Of a stretch of 64,000 nt of DNA, positions 57,684 to 64,000 are shown piece after piece (the first letter of the stretch is position 1; each line of letters starts with the position of its first letter). The position numbers and the translations under genes are program-made. The notes under the pieces are model-generated. The model was not told where the DNA came from, ran no database searches, and saw nothing but the letters and a program-made list of their open reading frames with translations. Source of the DNA: Edaphobacter lichenicola. Lineage in GTDB: Bacteria > Acidobacteriota > Terriglobia > Terriglobales > Acidobacteriaceae. The DNA lies in the NCBI RefSeq assembly GCF_014201315.1, contig NZ_JACHDY010000006.1:186001-250000 (forward strand), in the 5' to 3' direction.

Positions 57684-60515
57684 TTAATCGTCGTCGTCGT
57701 TCTTCTGCTTCCTGGGGCGAGCGTTCAGCAGGGCCGGTATCGGGGCGTCGCCCATGGCGTCCTTCCATAGGATCACATTGAGCTTTTGTGTATCCGCATG
57801 GTCTGCGTGACGAAAGTCCATTTTCTGAGACGCCTTAGCTCCCGGTGCAGTCTTCGTATTTGCTGTGAAGATCAGAGCGTTATCGCGATTTCTGTAATCG
57901 GCAGAGAATGGGGGCTGACTCCCCTCTCCGTTGAACAATGACCCCATCATGGAGCTGAAGGCATCGTTGTTGTTCATCGGCGGAAGGCCAAGGAGAGTCT
58001 CCATGGTCCGCAGAACGCTGACAGTCGAGTAGAAACGACTGTCAACGAAGGCTTCTCCGTTCGCCGCCTTCGGGGAATATTTGCTGACAACCAAGGCCAG
58101 ACTGCGGTGCGCATCCACATGATCTGCGCCGGCCTGCGCATCGTCTTCCAGAATGAAAAATGCTGTGTCGTCCCAATAGGCCGAATGGGATACCGCGTCA
58201 ACTGCGCGGCCTACGGCCAGATCGTTATCGGCGATCGAGGACTTAGGGGTGGGTCCACCGGGCGTTGTTCCTGCTGTGTGGTCATTTCCAAGTCGGAGGA
58301 GTATGAAGTTCGGCATGTCGTCGTTGCCTGCTTCTCGGTCGGCTACCCATCTTTCAAAGTGCCTCATGAAGACATTAACCCGGATCTGATCCGGGATCCT
58401 TAGATTGAAATCTGGTTGCTCTACCGCAAAGTGCCCGACTAACTCCGGCTTGGTTGCAATGTTTGTCGCCAGAAGGGGGATGGGCCACGGCCATTTGTTC
58501 ACGCCGCCACCCCACTCTACGGGGAGAGTCTCTCCAGGCATAATCGAGGGCTTCTGGCACTTCGCTCCCTCCAGTTGCGGGCCTTCCTGAGGGCTTACTG
58601 TTTTTTTGGTATCGCAGAAGGTGGACGAGATGTATTCGCCAAAGTGGTAGTAAGTTTTGTTTTGACGCGCGAGGTTTCCCCACAGATATCCACTTTTGGG
58701 TTCATTGATATCGGGAATTTTTTGCAGAAGAGGATAGCCCTCGGCGACTACGCCTTCAAAGTCGTAGGTCCGCTCGTCTCCTCGATAGCTCTGCTGCCAT
58801 GTCTTCTCGAGATAGTCTGTGCCGATGCCAGCGGTCGACCACACGTGGCCGTCGCCCGACACCTCGCCTGAGTCGTAGAAGTTATCCAGCACTCCAAACT
58901 GTAGAGCGAGTTTGTGCTGATTCGGCGTGATCTCTGCGCCGTACATCGTCAGTCTTGAGTCCCCGTTGCCGACGGCCTTCCCGTTTTGTCTGAGATCTCC
59001 GAAGATCTGATCGTAGGTGCGATTTTCTTTAATGATGTAAATCACATGCTTGATGCGATCCTGTCGGCTGCCTGCAAACTGAATCTTTTCTTCGGCCGCC
59101 TTCATCCGATTCAACTCAACTACTTTGGCCGTCCACTTCGGAAGATCTCGCTCCATGGATTGCGTGTCCAACACTGCAAGCGAGCCATAAAGGAGCGTTG
59201 CGATGTAGCTGGAGGATGCTGCGTTTGTTCGTGCGCTGTCGAGTTGTCGCTGCGGGAAGTTGTTTGGTCCTGTTCCTTTGCCTTTCGCCGTTGCAACGTA
59301 GAGCTTTCCGTCGATGAGCCCGATTGACATCGGCATCCACTCCGTTGGCACAAAACCTAGGGGTTCGACCATCCCCATCTTTGCTGCCTTGGTCGACAGT
59401 TTTCTGGTGTCAAACACTGCGATTGCGTCGGTGATCGCGTTCGCTACGTAGAGCCTTGAGCCATCGGGAGACAAAGCCAGCGCCTCGGGCTCTGCCCCGA
59501 AGTAGGTCTGGTGCGGCAGTCGAGTGTCGAAGTAACCTTTTGCCGAGAGTTGGCCGCCATCTATATTGACTGCGGCAACTGCATCGCGGTTCGCTAACGC
59601 AACGTACATGGTTCGGCCGTCGGCGGACATCTCGAGTGCACAGGGATGAGTCCCGGCAGCTGTTGAAGTGTCTGGTTTCAGCAGAGGAAGCTTTCGGCCA
59701 ACGGTTCCATGCTTCAGATCCAGTTCAACGATCTCGCTTGCATTCCACAGTGCCACGAACGCGCGGGTTTCATCTTTTGAGACGCTGAGTGCGACAGGGT
59801 AGGTCGAAGGGACCGCATCATTTTCCGCGAGATCGAACCGAGTAAGAATCGCACCTGAAGCTGGGTCCATCAGTAGGACGTCGTCTGACAGATTATCGGC
59901 CACTAAAAGTTTTTCTGAGCCTGAGGGACCTATTACTGCGATTGCGGCAGGAAACGGTATGCCCTTATCCGCGGCGGTGCTGCCGGTCAGTAGCGTCCTT
60001 CGGCCAGCAGCCAGTTGCTGCAGAGGGATCTTGATCATTCGTTCCTGCGAGATTTTGCCTGCGTTGAAACCATAGACTGCGATGCCGCTACCGGTGTCAT
60101 CTTTCTCAGTTCCAAGTGGATCGGTTTCGGACCCCATGCTCGCGTACACATGTTTACCGTCTCGGCTGAAGACCAGTCCTGAATAGAGCGTCTGTCTGGC
60201 CTTTATCTGGGTTCTGTTGTCTGGAAAGTCTTCCACTATGCCCGTCTGAGTATCCATTACCGCGAGCGACTGTTTGTAGCCAGACTCGAAGGTTCCGTAT
60301 CCCGCGTTGACTGTGATGACAAATTGTCGATCCGGGGAGATAGCCATCGAGAGGGGCAGTCCATTGAGCCTCTGCGGATTGCCTGGGACCGGCTGTAGAA
60401 TCTCCTTGCTCGTGGGAAGATCGACACTTGTTGAACCAGATTGTGCTGCCATTGAAGCTGCTGTCAGGATGAGTGCCACTGCCAGGAAGTGGGCAGCATG
60501 TTGTCGGGTTGTCAT
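57684..60515 (-). CDS. YVTN beta-propeller / phosphoesterase fusion protein, exported
   Basis: A 943-residue protein with a signal peptide (LAVALILTAASMAAQ). An N-terminal seven-bladed propeller region (about 50-450) has repeats such as LALSPDGSRLYVANAITDAI. A C-terminal phosphoesterase domain (about 490-900) begins RIKHVIYIIKENRTYDQIFG and contains GDGHVWSTAGIGTDY and the metal residues in FILEDDAQAGADHVDAHRS, typical of PF04185 (phospholipase C / acid phosphatase-like). It may hydrolyse phosphoesters outside the cytosol. It ends with a poly-Asp tail (DDDD). Confidence 0.87.
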   Translation of the reverse strand: MTTRQHAAHFLAVALILTAASMAAQSGSTSVDLPTSKEILQPVPGNPQRLNGLPLSMAISPDRQFVITVNAGYGTFESGYKQSLAVMDTQTGIVEDFPDNRTQIKARQTLYSGLVFSRDGKHVYASMGSETDPLGTEKDDTGSGIAVYGFNAGKISQERMIKIPLQQLAAGRRTLLTGSTAADKGIPFPAAIAVIGPSGSEKLLVADNLSDDVLLMDPASGAILTRFDLAENDAVPSTYPVALSVSKDETRAFVALWNASEIVELDLKHGTVGRKLPLLKPDTSTAAGTHPCALEMSADGRTMYVALANRDAVAAVNIDGGQLSAKGYFDTRLPHQTYFGAEPEALALSPDGSRLYVANAITDAIAVFDTRKLSTKAAKMGMVEPLGFVPTEWMPMSIGLIDGKLYVATAKGKGTGPNNFPQRQLDSARTNAASSSYIATLLYGSLAVLDTQSMERDLPKWTAKVVELNRMKAAEEKIQFAGSRQDRIKHVIYIIKENRTYDQIFGDLRQNGKAVGNGDSRLTMYGAEITPNQHKLALQFGVLDNFYDSGEVSGDGHVWSTAGIGTDYLEKTWQQSYRGDERTYDFEGVVAEGYPLLQKIPDINEPKSGYLWGNLARQNKTYYHFGEYISSTFCDTKKTVSPQEGPQLEGAKCQKPSIMPGETLPVEWGGGVNKWPWPIPLLATNIATKPELVGHFAVEQPDFNLRIPDQIRVNVFMRHFERWVADREAGNDDMPNFILLRLGNDHTAGTTPGGPTPKSSIADNDLAVGRAVDAVSHSAYWDDTAFFILEDDAQAGADHVDAHRSLALVVSKYSPKAANGEAFVDSRFYSTVSVLRTMETLLGLPPMNNNDAFSSMMGSLFNGEGSQPPFSADYRNRDNALIFTANTKTAPGAKASQKMDFRHADHADTQKLNVILWKDAMGDAPIPALLNARPRKQKNDDDD

Positions 60516-60636
60516 TGTGACAGCTTAGCAAGTTCTCTGTTGACCACGTGTTACAGGCAGCTTCAGCACGAACACTCTCGTAGAGCCTCCATCAGGTACT
60601 CAGACTGGGTTTGGGGACTGCATTAGAATCATTTTT

Positions 60637-61221
60637 ATGTCTGGCACCGCCCTGGCTTTCCTTGCTTCCCCCGACGTGCTGGCTCGCGCCCGCAAGATCA
60701 AACTGTTTCTGATGGACGTGGATGGCACTCTGACCGATGGCGGGGTCTGTTTGATCTCGACGACTGCCGCTGATGGGTCCGTAGATCCTGTCGTCTCTGA
60801 GATGAAGGTGTTCAATGCGCAAGACGGACAAGGCCTGTCGCTCGCCCACACGATGGGGATTCAGACAGGTTTCATCACCGGCCGGTCGTCACCCGCAGTT
60901 GCCCGGCGTGCTAAAGAACTGAAGGTCACTTTTGTCTATCTGGGACAGGCGAAGAAGACCGAGGCGTTCGAGGAGTGCATGCGAAAGGCGGGCGTGACCG
61001 AAGAGGAAATTGCCTATATGGGCGACGATCTGCCGGACATTCCGCTGGCGCAGCGAGCCGGGTTGGCTGTGTGCGTGGCCGATGGAGCGCCGGAGTTGAG
61101 GGCGGTCTGTCACTTCACGACTCGCCGACATGCAGGACGTGGCACTGCGCGCGAAGTGGTGGAGCTTATCTTGAAGGCGCAGGGACGATGGGAAGAGGCA
61201 GTGCCGCAGGCGCTTGCTTAA
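60637..61221 (+). CDS. kdsC: KdsC-type HAD phosphatase
   Basis: A 194-residue HAD-superfamily protein without a cap domain: KLFLMDVDGTLTDGGV (nucleophile Asp in DVDGT), FITGRSSPAVARRAKEL and MGDDLPDIPLAQRAGLAVCV (motif 4). This is the pattern of 3-deoxy-D-manno-octulosonate 8-phosphate phosphatase in Kdo synthesis. Other Kdo genes are not adjacent, so a related sugar-phosphate phosphatase is possible. Its stop overlaps the end of the encapsulin reading frame on the opposite strand by 3 bp. Confidence 0.88.
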   Translation: MSGTALAFLASPDVLARARKIKLFLMDVDGTLTDGGVCLISTTAADGSVDPVVSEMKVFNAQDGQGLSLAHTMGIQTGFITGRSSPAVARRAKELKVTFVYLGQAKKTEAFEECMRKAGVTEEEIAYMGDDLPDIPLAQRAGLAVCVADGAPELRAVCHFTTRRHAGRGTAREVVELILKAQGRWEEAVPQALA

Positions 61222-62026
61222 GACTTTCCGGAAGGTGCGAGAACGACCGATGCCTCGCTTGTCAGGAGCCGGAACGTAAAGGTCTCCTGGAGGTAGAGCC
61301 GAACGACAGCGTCCGTGTGACTGAGATAGCCGATAGAGACATCCTGTCCGATGTTGAGCTCGAAGTCGCCGCCGCGTGTGGTCAACACAAAGGCGCCCTC
61401 TATGGCTGGCGCCCAGATAATATTGCCGTCGACGAGGCGTTTGACGTGTTCGAGAACGGGATGCCCTTGATCGCGGGTCTCCGCGAGCTCTGTATAGGCG
61501 TTGGCTCCAAGCAGGATGGAGTAGGGACCGTTTACACCTACCAGACGTAGTTGGCTCAGTGCCTGAGCACGGCATCAGGGTAGTTTCGGACGTCGGCGGG
61601 AAGAGTCATCACTGGATTGCTGGTGCCTTCGCGAAGGCCCTGGATGTCCGCTTCGCGATAGCCGTTGAAGATGGTCCGGTCTTCCGCGAAGGCGATCTTT
61701 CTGGCGGCGTCCTTGGCTGGTTGCCAATCGGAGTCGTCCGAGCCTCGCTCCACATCGTCGATCGCTTGGCGCGTGAGCTCGAAGGGCACCCGCAACTCCA
61801 CGAGGGTCCTAACCTCACGCTGCCTTGCGATGATGTCCTCCGCGGGAGGGGCGATCGACACCAGGTGGCCCGTTGCAACTGCCGACAAGCCAGCTCCGGT
61901 GGGAGTCGGTACATCGACGACACGTCGGCCGGCGAGATAGCGCTTGAGTGTACGAGTGGTTTCCTCCTCGATCTGCTCCCAGGCGGCGTCAGAGATTGGT
62001 GCCAACTCCCGATGGAGGTTATTCAT
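61218..62026 (-). pseudogene. Family 1 encapsulin shell protein, broken by a frameshift
   Basis: The first 156 codons (62026-61556) read MNNLHRELAPISDAAWEQIE through VMTLPADVRNYPDAVLRH and then hit TGA. Shifting the frame by one base, the sequence continues without a stop as ALSQLRLVGVNGPYSILLGA, then RLVDGNIIWAPAIEGAFVLT, GGDFELNIGQDVSIGYLSHT and TSEASVVLAPSGKS, ending at 61218. This is the conserved C-terminal half of encapsulin. If one G is restored near 61568, the join reads DAVAQALSQL and the whole is about 269 residues, the family's normal length. So this is either a recent inactivating deletion or a sequencing error. It follows the DyP cargo gene with an 8-bp overlap. Confidence 0.9.
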
Positions 62027-63092
62027 GACGTTCTCCTCTAAGCGATCCTATCCCAAGTGAGGTGTCGCGCACAGAGGTTGGGGAAGGCGGATCAGATGCC
62101 ACAGGTGGCGTGGCGATTGCTGGGGCGGCGGCAGGTTGTTCTTCGCCGACGTCCTCAAGAAACGTTGCCGAAGGCGCAAAAAACAGGCCTCCGGTCACGG
62201 CTTTGCTGAAGTCCAGCAGTCGGTCGTAGTTTCCCGGCGGACGGCCAACGAACATATTCTCGAGCATCAGTTCGGTGATGCGGGGGGTGCGGCAGTAGGC
62301 GATGAAGTAGGTGCCGAATTCACCGCGGCCGGGTTGACCAAAGGGCATGTTGTCCCTCAGGATCTTGACCTCCTTCCCATTCTCGACGACGACGGTTAGC
62401 GCAGTATGGGCTGAGGGTGGTTTTGCGGTATCGCTGAGCTCGATACCCGATAGTTTCTTGCGGCCGATGATGAGCTCCTGCGCCTCGGTGGAGAGGGTAT
62501 TCCATGCTTTCATATCGTGAAGATATTTCTGGACCAGGACGTAGCTTCCACCTGTAAAGAGAGCGTCTTCTTCGCCAACCAGGGCGGCACCAAGCGCAAC
62601 AGAGCCTCTTGGATTTTCTGTGCCATCGACGAAGCCGATAAGATCGCGATCCTCGAAGTAACGAAAGCCTTGAACCTCGTCGGCTACCGAAACTGCGTCG
62701 CCAATGCGCTCCATGATCTGTGTTGCCAACTCAAAGCAGATATCCATCCGGCCAGCACGGATGTGAAACAGAACATCGCCCGGGGTGGCGACGGCATGGC
62801 GATTGCCACGGCGGAATTCCCGGAAGGGATGTAGCTCGGCCGGGCGGGGATCACCGAAGAGTCGATTCCAAACCTCCGATCCGAAAGCCGCGATACAGGT
62901 GAGTCCGGCATCGATGTCGCGGAACTCCACCGCGCGAATCAGGCCAGCGAGGTCGCTGCAGAAGGAGCGAATTGTTGCACAACTTTCAGGCTCCGGCTTC
63001 ACGGTGAGGACAAGGAAGATCGCCGCACGCGTGAGTGGTGCGAGCACCGGCTGCGGAAGAGGAACGTGGTCAGGCGCGTTGAGAGTTGTCAT
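62019..63092 (-). CDS. DyP-type heme peroxidase with encapsulin cargo-loading peptide
   Basis: A 357-residue DyP peroxidase. The distal motif is GFVDGTENPRG (Asp near 155), the proximal heme His is probably in GDVLFHIRAGRMD or the conserved His further on, and the catalytic Arg is in GTYFIAYCRTP. After the fold ends (about 305) there is a Pro/Ala-rich linker and the terminal peptide TSLGIGSLRGERHE. SLGIGSL is the known cargo-loading motif that docks DyP inside family 1 encapsulins. It oxidises dyes or phenolics with peroxide. The stop overlaps the encapsulin start by 8 bp, and the ribosome site GAGGAG for encapsulin lies within the loading-peptide codons. Confidence 0.94.
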   Translation of the reverse strand: MTTLNAPDHVPLPQPVLAPLTRAAIFLVLTVKPEPESCATIRSFCSDLAGLIRAVEFRDIDAGLTCIAAFGSEVWNRLFGDPRPAELHPFREFRRGNRHAVATPGDVLFHIRAGRMDICFELATQIMERIGDAVSVADEVQGFRYFEDRDLIGFVDGTENPRGSVALGAALVGEEDALFTGGSYVLVQKYLHDMKAWNTLSTEAQELIIGRKKLSGIELSDTAKPPSAHTALTVVVENGKEVKILRDNMPFGQPGRGEFGTYFIAYCRTPRITELMLENMFVGRPPGNYDRLLDFSKAVTGGLFFAPSATFLEDVGEEQPAAAPAIATPPVASDPPSPTSVRDTSLGIGSLRGERHE

Positions 63093-63272
63093 CCGATCTG
63101 CCTCGATCTGCTGTGATTTTGTTTCATACTGTCCGTTCTCAATCCATGAAAAGCCAGAGCGAACCTGACTTTTTCGTTATCGATGATACGAAACGGTGAT
63201 GATCGGTTTGATAAAGTGTTTCTTCCAGAGCTACGGTATCACCGACAGCTCAGTGAAAAAGGTTAGGAGAGG

Positions 63273-64000
63273 TTACTTTGCAGGGCTGAGGCCAAGGGCG
63301 TCGAGGATTAGAGGGTCGGGTATGGTGGCTCCGTTCTTTTTAGTCACGACGCCGAAGTTGTCCTGATAGTCCCACATGGCCCAACCGATGTGATGCTTTT
63401 CGAGTGCGATACGCATGTCACGTAGCCAGTGCGCGCGCATTGCTTCATCAGCGAATGGACGATGCACGCCGAACTCGCCACAGTACACCGGCGCATGGTG
63501 CAGCTTCGACCAACGCTCGGCAAAGTCGATCGTGGCATCCACACGCTGCGCGTCCCATCGCGCCAGGCCATACTGCTTTACAAAGAGCTGGCCCGCTAAC
63601 GTGGGCTCCTGCTGCACGTTTTTTTCTACGTTTTCCGGCGTGGATGGGTACGGAACTCTGCGCAACGGTTGCACGGCAGGATCGGTCCAGGTCGCGCCCT
63701 GGTGGGTGAAGGCGAATGGCTCGTAGTCGTGGAAGGTATAGATGACGTTGTCATACGGAATTGGCTCGAGCAGCATCAAATCTTCCAGTCCCGACCACTT
63801 CGCTCCGCTTGCGATGATCGTATGCTGCGGTGCCACTGCGCGGATCTGGCCGGCAACGAAGCTCTCGATCCCCTGCCACCGATGCGTATCGGACTGCTCA
63901 GGCTCGTTCATGATCTCAAAGAAGACAAGGTTCGGATCCATGGAGCCGAAGTGCTTTGCAACGCTCTGCCAGAGCATGCCGAAGCGCCCCACTGGTTCGG
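63273..64000 (-). CDS. GH5 glycoside hydrolase (partial, N-terminus off the right edge)
   Basis: The last about 242 residues of a cellulase-fold enzyme, open to the window edge. The catalytic acid is the Glu of FFEIMNEPEQ and the nucleophile the Glu of YCGEFGVHRP, both in the places expected for GH5. YTFHDYEPFAFTHQGATW and HIGWAMWDYQDNFGVV are further subsite regions. It hydrolyses beta-1,4-glucans or related glycans. It lies 180 bp upstream of DyP on the same strand; I see no functional link. Confidence 0.9.
   Translation of the reverse strand, partial: EPVGRFGMLWQSVAKHFGSMDPNLVFFEIMNEPEQSDTHRWQGIESFVAGQIRAVAPQHTIIASGAKWSGLEDLMLLEPIPYDNVIYTFHDYEPFAFTHQGATWTDPAVQPLRRVPYPSTPENVEKNVQQEPTLAGQLFVKQYGLARWDAQRVDATIDFAERWSKLHHAPVYCGEFGVHRPFADEAMRAHWLRDMRIALEKHHIGWAMWDYQDNFGVVTKKNGATIPDPLILDALGLSPAK

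Noticed and set aside
51770..60515. Genomic island by composition
   Set aside because: Codon use looks somewhat less GC-rich here, but I see no integrase, direct repeats or tRNA boundary, and I cannot measure the shift reliably.
60889..61575. 228-residue minus-strand open frame after the encapsulin stop
   Set aside because: It is neither of the two frames that encode encapsulin; composition is Arg/Ser-rich noise.
61545..61580. Programmed frameshift in encapsulin
   Set aside because: No slippery heptamer is visible around 61568, and encapsulins are not known to use recoding; a simple one-base loss explains the break.

Overview
The window looks like a chromosomal segment of an Acidobacteriota genome, most likely the Terriglobales/Acidobacteriaceae group (Granulicella, Edaphobacter or Terriglobus type). 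The reasons are the GC-rich coding style, a 1300-residue Oar-like TonB-dependent receptor with an N-terminal carboxypeptidase-regulatory domain, DUF2277 and DUF6677 proteins, a GH89/NagX glycan-degradation cluster, and several families of short palindromic intergenic repeats of a kind common in that phylum. The assignment is inference; there is no rRNA in the window. I see no phage, plasmid, transposase or CRISPR.

Layout. 1-7.9 kb (all minus strand): NfeD/ClpP-class membrane protease (cut by the left edge), TPR protein, GT39 glycosyltransferase, DUF3467 protein, tRNA-Leu(UAG), two small membrane proteins, M24 aminopeptidase, a 13-copy 8-bp tandem repeat and an FkbM methyltransferase. 8-13.8 kb: the translation/transcription operon rimP-nusA-infB, with a candidate promoter and a terminator-like hairpin in its leader. 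14-21.5 kb: guaB and DUF2277 on plus, then GNAT, GT39, nrnA, rbfA, ylxP/DUF503 and DUF202 on minus. 21.6-31 kb (plus): ArsR-SRPBCC pair, octaheme cytochrome c, M3 oligopeptidase and the TonB-dependent receptor, separated by repeat-filled spacers. 31-37 kb: ethanolamine ammonia-lyase subunits eutC and eutB on minus, unusually separated by an ABC exporter, a PLD-type cardiolipin synthase-like gene and a small membrane protein. 37.5-41.1 kb (minus): SRPBCC, TIGR01777 epimerase and an EAL-PAS phosphodiesterase with overlapping ends. 41.2-44.7 kb (plus): BlaI-type repressor, BlaR1-like M56 protease and HtrA protease, with two matching palindromic operator candidates. 44.7-51.7 kb: GH89 alpha-N-acetylglucosaminidase, NagX-like acetyltransferase, PfkB kinase and FdhD on minus, with a divergent GRP-family sugar transporter. 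51.8-60.5 kb: TetR, isochorismatase-fold hydrolase, small membrane protein, MFS exporter, DinB, two SDRs, HTH regulator and a beta-propeller/phosphoesterase. 60.6-64 kb: KdsC-type phosphatase, then a DyP peroxidase-encapsulin operon and a GH5 glycosidase cut by the right edge.

Most notable points. (1) A DyP peroxidase carrying a textbook encapsulin cargo-loading tail overlaps an encapsulin shell gene that is broken by an apparent single-base deletion; the remainder reads perfectly in the next frame. (2) A BlaI/BlaR1/HtrA module has an inverted repeat (ACTAAT-N2-ATTAGT) both upstream of the repressor and in the first codons of htrA. (3) Homologues of the two human heparan-sulfate enzymes NAGLU and HGSNAT are translationally coupled, next to a sugar kinase and a sugar transporter. 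(4) At least three families of structured intergenic repeats occur. In one, stem sequence changes between copies while pairing is kept; in another, the repeat supplies the C-terminal residues of two neighbouring proteins.
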